A stretch of DNA of 64,000 nt. Origin: Serratia sarumanii. GTDB lineage: Bacteria > Pseudomonadota > Gammaproteobacteria > Enterobacterales > Enterobacteriaceae. Made by a program: the position numbers and the translations under genes. Positions 1-9,348 of the stretch are shown here, piece after piece. The DNA is taken from NCBI RefSeq assembly GCF_029962605.1, contig NZ_CP124750.1, positions 992,001 through 1,056,000 of the forward strand, written 5' to 3'. How positions within the stretch are numbered: the stretch's first letter is position 1; every line of letters starts with the position of its first letter. Under the pieces are notes generated by a model. It saw only the letters and a program-made list of their open reading frames with translations. It was not told where the DNA came from and ran no database searches.

Positions 1-35
1 CGACCGCCTATCTGTGCCGCTACCTGAGCAAATAA
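1..35 (+). CDS. ppnP: PpnP (YaiE) nucleoside phosphorylase, C-terminal end only
   Basis: Only the last ten codons and the TAA stop are inside the window. The residues read TAYLCRYLSK, which resembles the E. coli PpnP (YaiE) C-terminus ending in TSYLCRYL. PpnP is a small cupin-fold pyrimidine/purine nucleoside phosphorylase. In E. coli ppnP lies next to rdgC, so position agrees. The call rests on a very short match plus synteny. Confidence 0.65.
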   Translation, partial: TAYLCRYLSK

Positions 36-58
36 ATTTTGTTCGTTAGGGAAACGCA

Positions 59-80
59 GGGCTCAGCGGATGCTGGGCCC
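59..80. terminator. hairpin between ppnP and rdgC ends
   Basis: GGGCTCAGC, a GGAT loop and GCTGGGCCC form a 9-bp stem with one G-U pair, between the convergent ends of ppnP and rdgC. The T tract that follows is weak, so this may be a bidirectional but imperfect terminator. Confidence 0.5.
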
Positions 81-100
81 TGGTCGTTTCTGCGGCGGGA

Positions 101-1012
101 TTAACGCTGGGCTTCGCCGCCGAGCGCTTCGATGGTGTTTTTGATCAACGCCGCCAGCTCGCTGGTCATCAGGATAAAGTCGGCGTCAAAGCGCTGGGCG
201 AAGTCATCGCGATCGATATCGTCGTTCTGCTCGCGCAGCGTGTCGGCGAACTTCAGGCGCTTGAGTGAGCCGTCGTCCGACAGCATCAGCTGAATGCGCT
301 CCTGCCAATCCACCGCCAGCTTGGTCACCAGCTTGCCGGCTTCGATATGCACCGCGATTTCGTCGCTGATCAGATTCTGTTTCTTGCAGCGGATCACGCC
401 GCCTTCTTCCAGAATCGCTTTCAGTTCTGCTTCATCCTGAATGGCGAAACCAGCCGGCATCTCGCCGGAACGCACCCATTCGGTCAGCGTCAGTTCGATC
501 GGGCTTTCCATGGTCAGCGGCACCACCGGCAGCGAGCCGAGGCTTTTGCGCAGCAGCGCCAGCGTATCTTCGGCGCGTTTGGCGCTGGCGGCATCGACCA
601 TGATCAGATCGTTGACGGTGTCGATCCACATGAAGGTCTGGTTGAAGCGGCTGAAGGCGCGCGGCAGCAGGCTGTGCAGCACTTCGTCCTTCAGCGCGTC
701 TTTCTCGGTTTTCTTCAGTTTGCGATGTTGTTCCGCCTCCAGGCGCTCAATTTTGGCCTGCAGCTCTTGCTTGATGACCGGCGACGGCAGGATTTTCTCT
801 TCCTTGCGCGCGCAGATGACGATTTGGCCGTTGACCGCGTGCGTCAGCGCATCGCTGTGCGAGCCCATCGGGGAGACCCAGCCGGTCTTGGCCATGTCCT
901 GGCTGCCGCACGGCGTGAAGGCGAACGCGCTGAGTTGTTTTTCCATTTCATCCGCGTTTAACGCCACTTCGCGGCTCAAACGGTAAACCATCAAATTCTT
1001 AAACCACAGCAT
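101..1012 (-). CDS. rdgC: recombination-associated protein RdgC
   Basis: This encodes a 303-residue protein starting [15 protein letters not shown] and ending GLGGEAQR-like (ALGGEAQR), the same length as E. coli RdgC and nearly colinear with it. RdgC is a ring-shaped, sequence-independent DNA-binding protein on the nucleoid that restrains RecA-dependent recombination and helps replication restart. An in-frame ATG eleven codons upstream exists, but the family begins at MLWF, so the start at 1012 is chosen. It is divergent from mak, as in E. coli, with a 216-bp intergenic region between them. Confidence 0.97.
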   Translation of the reverse strand: MLWFKNLMVYRLSREVALNADEMEKQLSAFAFTPCGSQDMAKTGWVSPMGSHSDALTHAVNGQIVICARKEEKILPSPVIKQELQAKIERLEAEQHRKLKKTEKDALKDEVLHSLLPRAFSRFNQTFMWIDTVNDLIMVDAASAKRAEDTLALLRKSLGSLPVVPLTMESPIELTLTEWVRSGEMPAGFAIQDEAELKAILEEGGVIRCKKQNLISDEIAVHIEAGKLVTKLAVDWQERIQLMLSDDGSLKRLKFADTLREQNDDIDRDDFAQRFDADFILMTSELAALIKNTIEALGGEAQR

Positions 1013-1228
1013 AATGTTATCCCTGGCTGGGCGTGCGCTCGGCACGCTGATTCGTCAAAAGCAGGGCGGCATGATAACGAATTGACGCTGAAAAATCGCC
1101 CCATTCTCTCCGAATTGCGTCGCCGACCGCAGCGGAAAAGGCCGGGCGGGGGAGAGGGAAACAGGTGATTCATCCGCGCACTTACATTAGGCTGTGGCAA
1201 CGCTGCGCGGCATCGAGGAGAAAAATAC

Positions 1229-2143
1229 ATGCGCATTGGCATCGATTTGGGCGGGACAAAAATTGAAGTGATTGCGTTGGCGGACGACGGCCGGGAGCTG
1301 TTTCGCCATCGCATCGCCACGCCGCGCCATGACTATGGGCAAACCCTGGCGGCGATCGCCGGGCTGGTGAAGCTGGCGGAAGATCATACCGGCGAGCGGG
1401 GATCGGTCGGGATCGGCATTCCCGGCACGCTGTCGCCGTTTACCGGGCGGGTGAAAAACGCCAACTCGGTATGGCTCAACGGCCAACCGCTGGACAAGGA
1501 TCTCTCGGCGCTGTTGGCGCGCGAGGTGCGTATCGCCAACGACGCCAACTGCCTGGCGGTGTCGGAAGCTACCGACGGCGCAGGCGCCGGCGCGCAAGCC
1601 GTGTTTGCGGTCATTATCGGCACCGGCTGCGGCGCCGGCGTGGCGCTGAACGGCCAGGCGCATTCCGGCGGCAACGGCATCGCCGGCGAATGGGGCCACA
1701 ATCCGCTGCCGTGGCAGGATGACGATGAGCTGCGCTACGCCCGCGAAGTGCCGTGCTACTGCGGCAAGCCGGGCTGCATCGAAACCTTTATTTCCGGCAC
1801 CGGTTTCGCCACCGACTATGCGCGCCTGAGCGGCAACGCGCTGCAAGGGCACGAGATCATGGCGCTGAGCGAGCGGGGCGATGCGCTGGCGGAGCAGGCG
1901 ATCGTTCGCTACGAAATGCGGCTGGCGAAAGCGTTGGCGCACGTGATCAACATTCTGGATCCGGACGTGGTGGTGCTCGGCGGCGGCATGAGCAACGTGG
2001 ATCGCCTGTATCGCACCGTGCCGCAGCGGGTGAAAGATTGGGTGTTCGGCGGCGAGTGTGAAACGCCGATCCGCAAGGCGGTGCACGGCGACTCCAGCGG
2101 CGTACGCGGCGCAGCCTGGTTATGGCCGCAACAGCAGCGCTAA
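1229..2143 (+). CDS. mak: fructokinase Mak (ROK family)
   Basis: This 304-residue ROK-family sugar kinase begins [14 protein letters not shown], with the DLGGTK phosphate-binding loop at residues 5-10. The ROK zinc/structure motif [15 protein letters not shown] is near residues 175-189, and GHNPLP carries the catalytic-loop region just before it. It matches E. coli Mak (YajF), a cytoplasmic manno(fructo)kinase that phosphorylates fructose to fructose-6-phosphate. A CGAGGAG Shine-Dalgarno lies 8-14 bases before the ATG. In E. coli araJ follows; here the gene ends in a terminator hairpin and then a toxin-antitoxin pair. Confidence 0.95.
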   Translation: MRIGIDLGGTKIEVIALADDGRELFRHRIATPRHDYGQTLAAIAGLVKLAEDHTGERGSVGIGIPGTLSPFTGRVKNANSVWLNGQPLDKDLSALLAREVRIANDANCLAVSEATDGAGAGAQAVFAVIIGTGCGAGVALNGQAHSGGNGIAGEWGHNPLPWQDDDELRYAREVPCYCGKPGCIETFISGTGFATDYARLSGNALQGHEIMALSERGDALAEQAIVRYEMRLAKALAHVINILDPDVVVLGGGMSNVDRLYRTVPQRVKDWVFGGECETPIRKAVHGDSSGVRGAAWLWPQQQR

Positions 2144-2153
2144 GCGTTGCAGC

Positions 2154-2177
2154 AAAGCGCGAGGCTGCTCGCGCTTT
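2154..2177 (+). terminator. mak terminator hairpin
   Basis: AAAGCGCGAG and CTCGCGCTTT form a perfect 10-bp stem around a GCTG loop, ten bases after the mak stop. The U tract is only the last three T of the stem. Confidence 0.6.
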
Positions 2178-2188
2178 AAACCATTCCC

Positions 2189-2239
2189 TGTACAAAAACT
2201 GGACGGCGCTTTATGCTTTAGCTAACTTAGCTAAGGAGG
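2189..2239 (+). promoter_or_regulatory. promoter and operator of the toxin-antitoxin pair
   Basis: TGTACA at 2189-2194 and TATGCT at 2212-2217 with a 17-bp spacer form a plausible sigma-70 promoter. Immediately downstream the palindromic octamer TTAGCTAA occurs twice (2218-2225 and 2227-2234), one base apart, so nine-base periodic. The second copy runs into the AAGGAGG ribosome-binding site (2233-2239). Tandem palindromes between -10 and the start codon are the expected layout for autorepression by a Phd/YefM antitoxin; that role is inferred. Confidence 0.55.
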
Positions 2240-2245
2240 ACGCGT

Positions 2246-2479
2246 ATGCCGATTCAGGCCAATATGCACGAAGCCAAATCCAATCTGAGCCAGCTGGCGG
2301 ACAGAGCCGCGGAGGGAGAAACCGTGATTATTGCAAAAGCAGGGAAGCCGTACGTACAGCTGGTCGCCATCCAGGGCGAAGCGCGCCGGCCCGGCGCCGC
2401 CAAGGGCAAGTTTACCGTGCCGGCGGATTTCAACGCGGGGGATGCGGCCATTGCGGCGCTGTTTGAGGGCGATGCATGA
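2246..2479 (+). CDS. Phd/YefM-family antitoxin
   Basis: The 77-residue protein starts MPIQANMHEAKSNLSQLADRA, the typical Phd/YefM N-terminal DNA-binding fold (motif MHEAKSNLSQL, then GETVIIAKAGKPYVQLVAI). The C-terminal part after residue 50 is the likely toxin-neutralising segment. It overlaps the downstream PIN toxin by four bases (ATGA), giving translational coupling. The antitoxin should bind the palindromic repeats upstream of its own start and repress the operon together with the toxin, as known for the family. The pair is inserted between mak and sbcCD, where E. coli carries araJ. Confidence 0.88.
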   Translation: MPIQANMHEAKSNLSQLADRAAEGETVIIAKAGKPYVQLVAIQGEARRPGAAKGKFTVPADFNAGDAAIAALFEGDA

Positions 2480-2862
2480 AGCGCCTGCTGCTGGATACCC
2501 ACGCGTTGCTGTGGTGGCTGATTGATGACGCCTGCCTGGGCGCGAACGCCAAAAGGCAGATCGCCGATCCGGGCAATGCGGTGTACGTCAGCGCGGCTAG
2601 CATTTGGGAGATCTCGATCAAGCAGGCGCTGGGCAAGCTGGCGTTGCCGGAAGACATCTTTGCGATCATCGAGGCCGAAGATTTTCTGGCGCTGCCGATG
2701 GACGCCTTTCATTGCCAACAGGCCGGGCAACTGCCGCCCTATCATCAGGATCCTTTCGATCGCATGCTGATCGCACAGGCACAGGCCGAGGGGCTGACGC
2801 TGATCTCCGCCGACGCGGTGTTTCCGCAGTACGGCGTGCGGGTGGCGGACGCCCGCCGTTAA
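2476..2862 (+). CDS. vapC: PIN-domain toxin, VapC-like
   Basis: This 128-residue protein has the PIN ribonuclease acidic set: Asp7 in LLLDTHALLWW, Glu45 in SIWEISIK, Asp95 in DPFDRMLIAQA and Asp113 in LISAD. PIN toxins of this type cut RNA in a Mg-dependent way and stop translation until neutralised by the antitoxin. This subgroup (LLLDTHALLWW / DPFDRMLIAQA) is normally paired with Phd-type antitoxins, as here. All four acidic residues are present, so it looks active. Its stop codon overlaps the end of the convergent bglG-like gene by four bases, leaving no room for a terminator. Confidence 0.88.
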   Translation: MKRLLLDTHALLWWLIDDACLGANAKRQIADPGNAVYVSAASIWEISIKQALGKLALPEDIFAIIEAEDFLALPMDAFHCQQAGQLPPYHQDPFDRMLIAQAQAEGLTLISADAVFPQYGVRVADARR

Positions 2863-3707
2863 GCCGGTTTTTCCTCGCTTTCGCTGCGCACCCGTTCGAT
2901 ATGAATGGTCAGGAACATCATCTCTTCCGTGGTGAGCTGGTGCTGATAGTGCTTTTCGATGTGGCGGTTGATCTTACCGGCGCAGGCGAATGACTCACGG
3001 TATTTCTCTTTCACCACCTGATACAGCGAGTCGTCGTCGCTGTCGACGTAGTTTTTCCCCAGCAGGCGCTGGGCAAAGAATTTCAAATGGGTGACGAAAC
3101 GGTGGTAGCTCAGGGCTTCCTCGTTGTAATCAAAGCGGAAGTGGTATTTGACCAGGTTGAGGATCTCTTGCATCACGCGGGTGATGTGCAGCGTGTTGTG
3201 CATCTCGTCGTTAAGCTGGGCGTTGACCAGGTGCAAGGCGATAAATCCGGCCTCGTCTTCCGGCAGCGCGGTATTCAGCCGCTCGGCGATCAAGGCCAGC
3301 GCCTCCAGCCCGACGGCGAACTCGGCCTGATAGAGCTTTTTAATCTCCCACAGCAACGCATTTTTGATATCCAATCCTTCCGCGTGGCGCTGCAGAGCGA
3401 AATGGATGTGGTCGGTCAGCGTGATGTAGACGATGTTATGCAACTTGCCCGGCAGCCGTTCGCGGGCGAGGGTAATAATCCGGTCGGCGGTGGTGACGCA
3501 GGCCAACGGGATCTCGGAGAGCAGCTCTTTATAGCGCTCGGCGATTTCACCGCCGTTATGGGTGAACACCTTTTCGATCAGGCTTTCGTCCAGCGTGTCG
3601 CCGGGCTTCTTTTTAAAGCCGATTCCTTTTCCCATTACCACCGTCTCTTCCTGACGGTCGTCCAGCGTAATCACCACGTTATTATTGAGTATTTTAGCGA
3701 TTTTCAT
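2859..3707 (-). CDS. BglG/LicT-family transcription antiterminator, orphan
   Basis: The 282-residue protein has the layout of BglG/LicT/SacY antiterminators. An N-terminal RNA-binding CAT domain spans residues 1-56 (MKIAKILNNNVVITLD, then GKGIGFKKKPGD). PRD1 (about 70-170) and PRD2 (about 175-280) follow, with the expected histidines in DHIHFALQRH, ALHLVNAQ, YHRFVTHLKFF and LTIHIERV. Such proteins bind a RAT hairpin in nascent mRNA and block a terminator, and are controlled by PTS phosphorylation of the PRD histidines. No bglF or bglB neighbour exists: the gene stands alone between vapC and sbcC. A RAT-like element and terminator in its own leader suggest autoregulation. The sugar it serves cannot be told from the sequence. 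Confidence 0.92.
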   Translation of the reverse strand: MKIAKILNNNVVITLDDRQEETVVMGKGIGFKKKPGDTLDESLIEKVFTHNGGEIAERYKELLSEIPLACVTTADRIITLARERLPGKLHNIVYITLTDHIHFALQRHAEGLDIKNALLWEIKKLYQAEFAVGLEALALIAERLNTALPEDEAGFIALHLVNAQLNDEMHNTLHITRVMQEILNLVKYHFRFDYNEEALSYHRFVTHLKFFAQRLLGKNYVDSDDDSLYQVVKEKYRESFACAGKINRHIEKHYQHQLTTEEMMFLTIHIERVRSESEEKPA

Positions 3708-3742
3708 GGTCTTTCCCGGTGTTTCAGCATCCTGAAAACGAA

Positions 3743-3782
3743 AAAACCTGACGCCCGGGAGCGATCCCGGGCGTCAGGTTTT
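3743..3782 (-). terminator. leader terminator of the bglG-like gene
   Basis: A perfect 18-bp stem, whose core is CCTGACGCCCGGGA paired with TCCCGGGCGTCAGG, closes on a four-base loop and is followed on the minus strand by a T run. It lies in the leader 36-75 bases before the ATG. Its 5' arm on the minus strand shares the bases AAAACC with the 3' half of the RAT element, so the two structures exclude each other. Confidence 0.88.
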
Positions 3783-3842
3783 GCCTGTATTTTATGTTTC
3801 TGTCCTGCGGCCTGAGCGGCGGAGGGGATACAGTAACAATCC
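3777..3842 (-). promoter_or_regulatory. RAT-like antiterminator element with expanded apical loop
   Basis: On the minus strand, GGATTGTTACTG (3842-3831) and CAGGCAAAACC (ending at 3777) are exact matches to the two halves of the ribonucleic antiterminator bound by BglG/LicT/SacY. In classical RATs these halves are separated by only a few bases. Here they are about 43 bases apart. The 5' CTGTAT and 3' ATACAG extend the upper stem, and 37 bases (3791-3827) sit in the apical loop. The 3' half overlaps the terminator, as required for the antitermination switch. Confidence 0.75.
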
Positions 3843-3854
3843 TGTTATGCCTGC

Positions 3855-3882
3855 ATAATAACCCGTGCTCGCCGCGGCTCAA
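3855..3882 (-). promoter_or_regulatory. candidate promoter of the bglG-like gene
   Basis: Reading the minus strand, TTGAGC (3882-3877) and TATTAT (3860-3855) are spaced by 16 bases and lie just upstream of the RAT element, so transcription would start near the RAT. Confidence 0.5.
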
Positions 3883-3938
3883 CGCTTTTCACCGCGGAGT
3901 GCCGCCGCGGTCACACTTCTGCGCCGCGCACGGCGTGA

Positions 3939-6900
3939 TCATTCCAGCCTGAAGTGCGCCTCCAGCCGGCTGACGCCGAGCCCGTTGACCTTTTTCACCT
4001 TGATCTGCACCGGAATACGCTCTTTCATCGCCTCGACGTGGCTGATCACGCCAATGGTTTTGCCGGAGGCGTTCAGGCTGTCCAGCGCGTCCAGCGCGGT
4101 ATCGAGGGTTTCGGCGTCCAGCGTGCCGAAGCCTTCGTCGAGGAACAGCGAATCGATGCTGGTTTTGTGGCTGACCAGATCGGACAACGCCAGTGCCAGC
4201 GCCAGGCTGACCAGGAAGCTCTCGCCGCCGGACAGAGTACGGGTATCGCGCAGCGCGTCGGCCTGCCAGGTGTCCACCACCTGCAGCTCCAGCGCGTCGC
4301 TGGTTTTGCGCTGCAGCAGGTAGCGCCCGTGCAGCCGGCCGAGCTGAAGGTTGGCCAGATAAACCAGATGATCGAGCGTCAGCCCCTGAGCGAAGCGGCG
4401 GAACTTGTCGCCTTCTTTCGAGCCGATCAGCTGGTTGAGGTAGCTCCAGTCGTCGTAGTCTTGCTGGCTGCGGACGATTTGCTCGAACAGCGCCTGTTGA
4501 TTGAGGCGGCGGGCGGCGTCGCTTTCCAGCTGGTTGCGCAGTTCACCCTGGCGCAGCTGCAACGTTTTCAACTGCTGTGCCAGCTCGGCCAGCGATTGGG
4601 TGAGTGCGTCGAGATCCGCGTTGGCTTCATCCACCCCTTCAGGGCGGCTTTGCCGATGCTGCTCCAGCGTTTGCGTCGCCTGCGTCAGCAGGGCGGCGGC
4701 CTCCACCTGGCGCTGTTGCAGTTGCTCTTTGCGCTGCTGCAATTCGCGGCGCAGGGCGTCGTCCAGCAACGCAGCGGCGAAGGCGGTTTCATCGGCGAAT
4801 TCGCTGTCGGCCAGCGCCTGCTGCCACAGCTGCTGCGCCTGCTGCAGCCGTTCCTGCATTTGGGTGTGCTGTTGTTGCAATCCGGCCTGCTGGCCGGCCA
4901 GGCGCTCGCGCAGTTCCTGCGCTTTTTGCCACTGCTCGGCGGCCTGCAAGCTGGCCTGCTCACAGGCGGTTTGTTTGGCGCGCAGCTGTTCGCGCACCTC
5001 GGCGACCTGCTGTTCGCCGAACAGCGCCAGCCGCTGCGCGCGCCGTTCGGCGAGGGTCTTCTCGCCTTCTTGCCAGCGTTGTTGCAGGTCTTGCTGCTGT
5101 TGCAGGCTGTCGGCATGGGTTTTCTGCAGCAGCGTAAAGCGCTCTTCGAGCAGCGCCAGCCGTTGCTGCGCCTGCTGCTGCTGCGTTTGCAGAGCGGCGA
5201 GCGCGTCTTTCGCCTGCTGTACCGCCTGCGCCGCCTGTTCATGCTGCTGCAGCGCGTGTTGCCCGCGCCGCTCTTCATCGTCGCAGCCGCTTAGCCAGGC
5301 GCTGAGCCGCTCGCCCTCGGCCAACGTAAAGTCGAATGCCAGCGGCGCGCTGAGCTGCTGCCACTGCTGCTGTTGGGCAGCCAGCTGCTGCTCATCCTGC
5401 GCGATAGCCTGCTGTTGGCGTTGCAATTGCTGTTGCAGGTTGTCGTAACGGGCTCGCAGCTCGACGCCTTGTTTTTGCAATGCTTCGGTCTGGACTTTCA
5501 TTTGCTCCAGACGTTGCGCAGTTTCTGACAGTTTTACCTCTTGGTATTGTTCTACCGCCGGGTGCTCGCATGAGCCGCACAGCGGGCAGGGGGCGCCGGG
5601 TTGCAAACGGGCGCGCTCGGCTTCCAGACCCACGATCCGTTGTTCCAGCGCATAGGTTTTTTCAACATCGGCCTGGTGGGCTTTCTGCTGCTTAAATTGC
5701 TGACGGATGAGCTCTAACTGTGGCTCCAACTGGGTCAGTTCATTTTGACCGATGTTTAGCTCTTGCCGCTGCTGTTCCAGCCGTTTAACAACTTGTTGCG
5801 ATAAAGAGGCGAGCGTAAATAACTGCTGGCGCGTCGGGCGCAGATCCGCCAGGGCGCTCAGGCGCTGGCGCAGCGGGGCCAGCGGCGTTTGCGCCGCCAG
5901 CGCCTGCTGCTGTTGTTGCTGAACGGCCAGCGCTTCGGTCAGCGCGTTCAACTGCTGCTGATGCTGTGCGGCCTGCGCCGTCAGCTGGCTGCGCTCGGCG
6001 GTGAGCTGCTCCAGCGTGGTTTTCTGTTTGGCACACTGCTGCGCGGCGGCATCGCCGGCCTGTCGCCGCTCGGCCTGCGTCGACTGCAGTTGGGCGATCT
6101 GATGGTCGAGCGGGGCGACCTGGTCATCGATCAGCTGTTGTTGTTGCCGCATATGCTCGGCATGGGCTTGCTGCGCCAGACGGGCCTTTTCCACCGCCTG
6201 CTGCAGCGGCGCCAACTGCGCCGAGTGCTGTTCCTGTTGCTGCGTCAGCTGGGCTGCCTGCTGTTGTATCGTCTGCAGCTCGGCGCGGCAGCGATCGCGT
6301 TCACCGCGCAGCGGCCGCAATTTCTCGGCCGGTTCGCTGAGCGCCAGCCGCTGCAGCTGCGGGGCGGCCTCGGCCTGCTCGCGCTGGGCGGTTTCCAGCC
6401 GCCGTTGACCCTCGTTTTGCTGTTGCTGGAGGCGTTGCCATTGCTGCAGCCAGCTCAGCGCCTGTTGCTGTTGCTGAGTTTGCTTACCGAGGGCGCTTTC
6501 CTGCGCGCTCAGCGCCGTCAGCTGTTCAGTCAGGGAGTGGCGCTGTTCATCGTTCAGCAGCTCGATGCCGCTGGCGCGCTGGTGCAACCCATCCAGGTCG
6601 GTTTTGGCCTGCTTGTGCGATTCGAACACCTGTTCGGACAGCCGCCCGTAGATTTCGGTGCCGGTCAGCTCTTCCAACAGTTCGGCGCGATCGTTGGCGT
6701 CGGCGTTGAGGAACGCGGCGAACTGCCCCTGAGACAGCATCATCGATTTGGTGAAGCGGCCGAAGTCCAGCCCGGTGATGGCGGCGGTGATCTCCAGCTT
6801 GTCGCGCACCTTGTCCGCCAGGATCTTGCCGTCCTCGCGGCGCGCCAGTTCCACCTTCGGCGCCTGCAGGTTGCCGTCCGGCGCGTTTTTGGCGCGGCGC

Positions 6901-7190
6901 TGGCTCCAGAAGGCGCGATAGCCGACGCCCTTGACCTCGAATTCGACCTCCGCCAGCGATTCGGCGGTGTGGCGGGTCATCAGTTCATTCTGGCTCGGCG
7001 TGACGTTGAGACGCGGCGTCTGGTGGTACAGCGCCAGGCAGATGGCGTCCAGCAGGGTGGTTTTGCCCGCGCCGGTCGGGCCGGTAATGGCGAACAGGCC
7101 GTTGCTGGCGAACGGCTCGGCGGTGAAGTCAATTTTCCACTCGCCCTGCAGCGAGTTGAGGTTTTTTAACCTCAGGCTGAGGATCTTCAT
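3939..7190 (-). CDS. sbcC: exonuclease SbcCD subunit SbcC
   Basis: This 1083-residue SMC/Rad50-type ATPase starts [18 protein letters not shown] and has Walker [10 protein letters not shown] near residue 38. Very long Gln-rich coiled coils flank a central zinc hook, [11 protein letters not shown]. The C-terminal lobe carries the signature [15 protein letters not shown] and Walker [13 protein letters not shown]. With SbcD it forms the ATP-dependent nuclease that opens DNA hairpins and protein-blocked ends. It is somewhat longer than E. coli SbcC (1048), within the coiled coil. Its start overlaps the sbcD stop by four bases, a coupled operon. Confidence 0.97.
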   Translation of the reverse strand: MKILSLRLKNLNSLQGEWKIDFTAEPFASNGLFAITGPTGAGKTTLLDAICLALYHQTPRLNVTPSQNELMTRHTAESLAEVEFEVKGVGYRAFWSQRRAKNAPDGNLQAPKVELARREDGKILADKVRDKLEITAAITGLDFGRFTKSMMLSQGQFAAFLNADANDRAELLEELTGTEIYGRLSEQVFESHKQAKTDLDGLHQRASGIELLNDEQRHSLTEQLTALSAQESALGKQTQQQQQALSWLQQWQRLQQQQNEGQRRLETAQREQAEAAPQLQRLALSEPAEKLRPLRGERDRCRAELQTIQQQAAQLTQQQEQHSAQLAPLQQAVEKARLAQQAHAEHMRQQQQLIDDQVAPLDHQIAQLQSTQAERRQAGDAAAQQCAKQKTTLEQLTAERSQLTAQAAQHQQQLNALTEALAVQQQQQQALAAQTPLAPLRQRLSALADLRPTRQQLFTLASLSQQVVKRLEQQRQELNIGQNELTQLEPQLELIRQQFKQQKAHQADVEKTYALEQRIVGLEAERARLQPGAPCPLCGSCEHPAVEQYQEVKLSETAQRLEQMKVQTEALQKQGVELRARYDNLQQQLQRQQQAIAQDEQQLAAQQQQWQQLSAPLAFDFTLAEGERLSAWLSGCDDEERRGQHALQQHEQAAQAVQQAKDALAALQTQQQQAQQRLALLEERFTLLQKTHADSLQQQQDLQQRWQEGEKTLAERRAQRLALFGEQQVAEVREQLRAKQTACEQASLQAAEQWQKAQELRERLAGQQAGLQQQHTQMQERLQQAQQLWQQALADSEFADETAFAAALLDDALRRELQQRKEQLQQRQVEAAALLTQATQTLEQHRQSRPEGVDEANADLDALTQSLAELAQQLKTLQLRQGELRNQLESDAARRLNQQALFEQIVRSQQDYDDWSYLNQLIGSKEGDKFRRFAQGLTLDHLVYLANLQLGRLHGRYLLQRKTSDALELQVVDTWQADALRDTRTLSGGESFLVSLALALALSDLVSHKTSIDSLFLDEGFGTLDAETLDTALDALDSLNASGKTIGVISHVEAMKERIPVQIKVKKVNGLGVSRLEAHFRLE

Positions 7191-8419
7191 GGTTGGGTCT
7201 CCTCAGGATTGTGCTGCACCGCCTCGACCACCTGGCGGAACAGTTGATGCATCCGCCGTTGGCGCGCTTCTGGCATGTCGGCCTCCTGCGCCAGGCGCCG
7301 TTCGAACACCTCGTTGACGCTCAGTTCGTTGAGCGTTTCCTTATCCTGCTGTGCGATCGCCTGGCGGCGCTGCTCTTTACTGCGCCGCAGCAGCACCACT
7401 TCCACCGGCAGCTCATCCGCCAGCAGCCGGATGCGGCGCTGGATATCGCTGAGGTAGTCCTGCGTCGCCACTTCGATATCCAGCCACACCGGCAGCTCGC
7501 CGGCATAGTCGGCAAATTGCTGCAGCTGCCGTTCGATCTCGGCCAGATCGCCTTTGATCAGCTGCATGGGCTGGAACTGCGGGATCGCTAACGCTTCTAC
7601 CTGCTGCAGGGCGCCGTCGGCGAAATCGACCAGGAAGACGCTTTTGGCTTTGCCCAGTTCATCGAAGCTGAGCGGAATCGGTGAGCCGCTATAGCGAATA
7701 TGCTCTGATTTGGCGACGTTCTGCGCGCGGTGAATGTGGCCCAGCGCGATATAGTCGGCGGGCGGGAAGGCCTGCGCCGGGAAGGCGTCGAGGGTGCCGA
7801 TATAGATGTCGCGCACCGAGTCGGAGGTGGTGACGCCGACGGTGGTCAGGTGGCCGGTGGCGACGATCGGCAGCGGCAGGCCCAGCCGATCGCGGCGTTC
7901 GCAGGCCGCCTGATACAGCGCCTGGTAATGTTCGGCGATAGCTTCCTGCAGCGCCTGCTGTTTTTGCGCGCCGGATTCGCCGGCGCGGCTGGTGAGCAGA
8001 TCGCGCGGCCGCAGAAAAGGAATGGCGCACAGCACCGCGCCCGGCTGGCCGTCGCGCCGGTTCAGCACCACGATCTGCTGCTCAAGGGAGCCCTGCGCGC
8101 TCGCGATCACCGTGGTGTTCAGGCAGGAGAGCAGTTCCCGCGATTCGTTCAGCGTCGCCACCGAGTCGTGGTTGCCGCCCAGCACCACCAACTGACAGCC
8201 GGTGCGCTGCAGCTCCACCACGAAGCGGTTGTACAGCTCGCGGGCGTAGCTGGGCGGCGAACCGGTATCGAACAGATCCCCGGCGACGATCAGCGCATCC
8301 ACCTGCTGCTGCTCGATCTGCTCGATCAGCCAGTTCAGAAAAGCCTGGTGCTCGGCGGCGCGGCTTTTGGTGAAAAAGTACTGGCCAAGGTGCCAGTCAG
8401 AGGTGTGGATCAGGCGCAT
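7187..8419 (-). CDS. sbcD: exonuclease SbcCD subunit SbcD
   Basis: The 410-residue Mre11-type nuclease begins [15 protein letters not shown] and shows the metallophosphoesterase motifs in order: [24 protein letters not shown] and GHIHRAQ. It is the manganese-dependent nuclease subunit of SbcCD. It is first in the sbcDC operon, overlaps sbcC by four bases and is divergent from phoB across a 215-bp region, the same arrangement as in E. coli. Confidence 0.97.
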   Translation of the reverse strand: MRLIHTSDWHLGQYFFTKSRAAEHQAFLNWLIEQIEQQQVDALIVAGDLFDTGSPPSYARELYNRFVVELQRTGCQLVVLGGNHDSVATLNESRELLSCLNTTVIASAQGSLEQQIVVLNRRDGQPGAVLCAIPFLRPRDLLTSRAGESGAQKQQALQEAIAEHYQALYQAACERRDRLGLPLPIVATGHLTTVGVTTSDSVRDIYIGTLDAFPAQAFPPADYIALGHIHRAQNVAKSEHIRYSGSPIPLSFDELGKAKSVFLVDFADGALQQVEALAIPQFQPMQLIKGDLAEIERQLQQFADYAGELPVWLDIEVATQDYLSDIQRRIRLLADELPVEVVLLRRSKEQRRQAIAQQDKETLNELSVNEVFERRLAQEADMPEARQRRMHQLFRQVVEAVQHNPEETQP

Positions 8420-8561
8420 GACACTCCCGGATGCAAAGGTAATGGCGATGATTATAAAGGCCGCGGCGGCGGCTGTCCCGGCGCAATGATGATGACAACC
8501 GGATGATTTTTCTTTGCGCCGGGAAATAATCGCTATGCTTACTGCCTATAACAGCCGCTTT

Positions 8562-8595
8562 TTTTCATAAAAGTGTCACAAAACTGACGCATAAT
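8562..8595 (+). promoter_or_regulatory. Pho box and -10 of the phoBR promoter
   Basis: The stretch TTTTCATAAAAGTGTCAC (8562 onward) followed by AAAACTGACGCATAAT has the two 11-base direct repeats of a Pho box (TTCATAAAAG, TGTCACAAAAC) and a -10 CATAAT at 8590-8595. It closely resembles the E. coli phoB Pho box in the same position. PhoB binding would give phosphate-starvation autoinduction. Confidence 0.8.
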
Positions 8596-8634
8596 GGCGC
8601 CCGCAAAGTCGCTAACACATTGGCAGGATTGACG

Positions 8635-9324
8635 ATGGCAAGACGCATACTGGTGGTGGAAGACGAAGCGCCGATCCGTGAGATGGTGTGCTTTGTGTTG
8701 GAACAGAATGGTTACCAACCGTTGGAAGCCGAGGATTATGACAGCGCCGTGACGCGCCTGTCTGAGCCGTTCCCTGATTTGGTGTTGCTCGACTGGATGT
8801 TGCCCGGCGGTTCCGGCATTCAGTTTATCAAACATATGAAGCGCGAAGCGCTGACCCGCGATATCCCGGTGATGATGCTGACCGCGCGCGGCGAAGAGGA
8901 AGACCGGGTGCGCGGTCTGGAAGTGGGGGCGGATGATTACATCACCAAGCCGTTCTCGCCCAAGGAACTGGTGGCGCGCATCAAAGCGGTCATGCGCCGC
9001 ATTTCACCGATGGCGGTGGAAGAGGTGATTGAAATGCAAGGGCTGAGCCTGGATCCGTCCTCCCACCGCGTGATGGCGAACGATCAGGCGCTGGACATGG
9101 GGCCGACCGAGTTCAAGCTGCTGCACTTCTTTATGACCCACCCGGAGCGGGTTTATAGCCGTGAGCAGTTGCTTAATCACGTCTGGGGCACTAACGTTTA
9201 TGTGGAAGACCGTACCGTTGACGTGCATATCCGTCGGCTCCGCAAGGCGTTAGAAACCAGTGGGCATGATAAAATGGTTCAAACCGTTCGGGGCACCGGC
9301 TACCGGTTCTCAACGCGCTATTGA
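8635..9324 (+). CDS. phoB: phosphate regulon response regulator PhoB
   Basis: This 229-residue OmpR-class regulator begins [17 protein letters not shown]. The receiver domain has the acidic pair EDE at 9-11, phospho-acceptor Asp53 in LLDWMLPGG, and Lys in the [10 protein letters not shown] switch. A winged-helix DNA-binding domain covers about 130-229 and ends [12 protein letters not shown]. Phosphorylated by PhoR, it binds Pho boxes and recruits sigma-70. The ATG at 8635 gives the E. coli length; an in-frame start five codons upstream lies too near the promoter. It is first gene of a phoB-phoR-pstS-like operon. Confidence 0.98.
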   Translation: MARRILVVEDEAPIREMVCFVLEQNGYQPLEAEDYDSAVTRLSEPFPDLVLLDWMLPGGSGIQFIKHMKREALTRDIPVMMLTARGEEEDRVRGLEVGADDYITKPFSPKELVARIKAVMRRISPMAVEEVIEMQGLSLDPSSHRVMANDQALDMGPTEFKLLHFFMTHPERVYSREQLLNHVWGTNVYVEDRTVDVHIRRLRKALETSGHDKMVQTVRGTGYRFSTRY

Positions 9325-9348
9325 TCGCGCTGCGCTGGAGAATATGCC

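Noticed and set aside
3954..7169. Long antisense frames inside sbcC
   Set aside because: Leu/Gln/Arg-rich translations produced by the repetitive Gln-rich coiled coil of SbcC; no domain or start signal.
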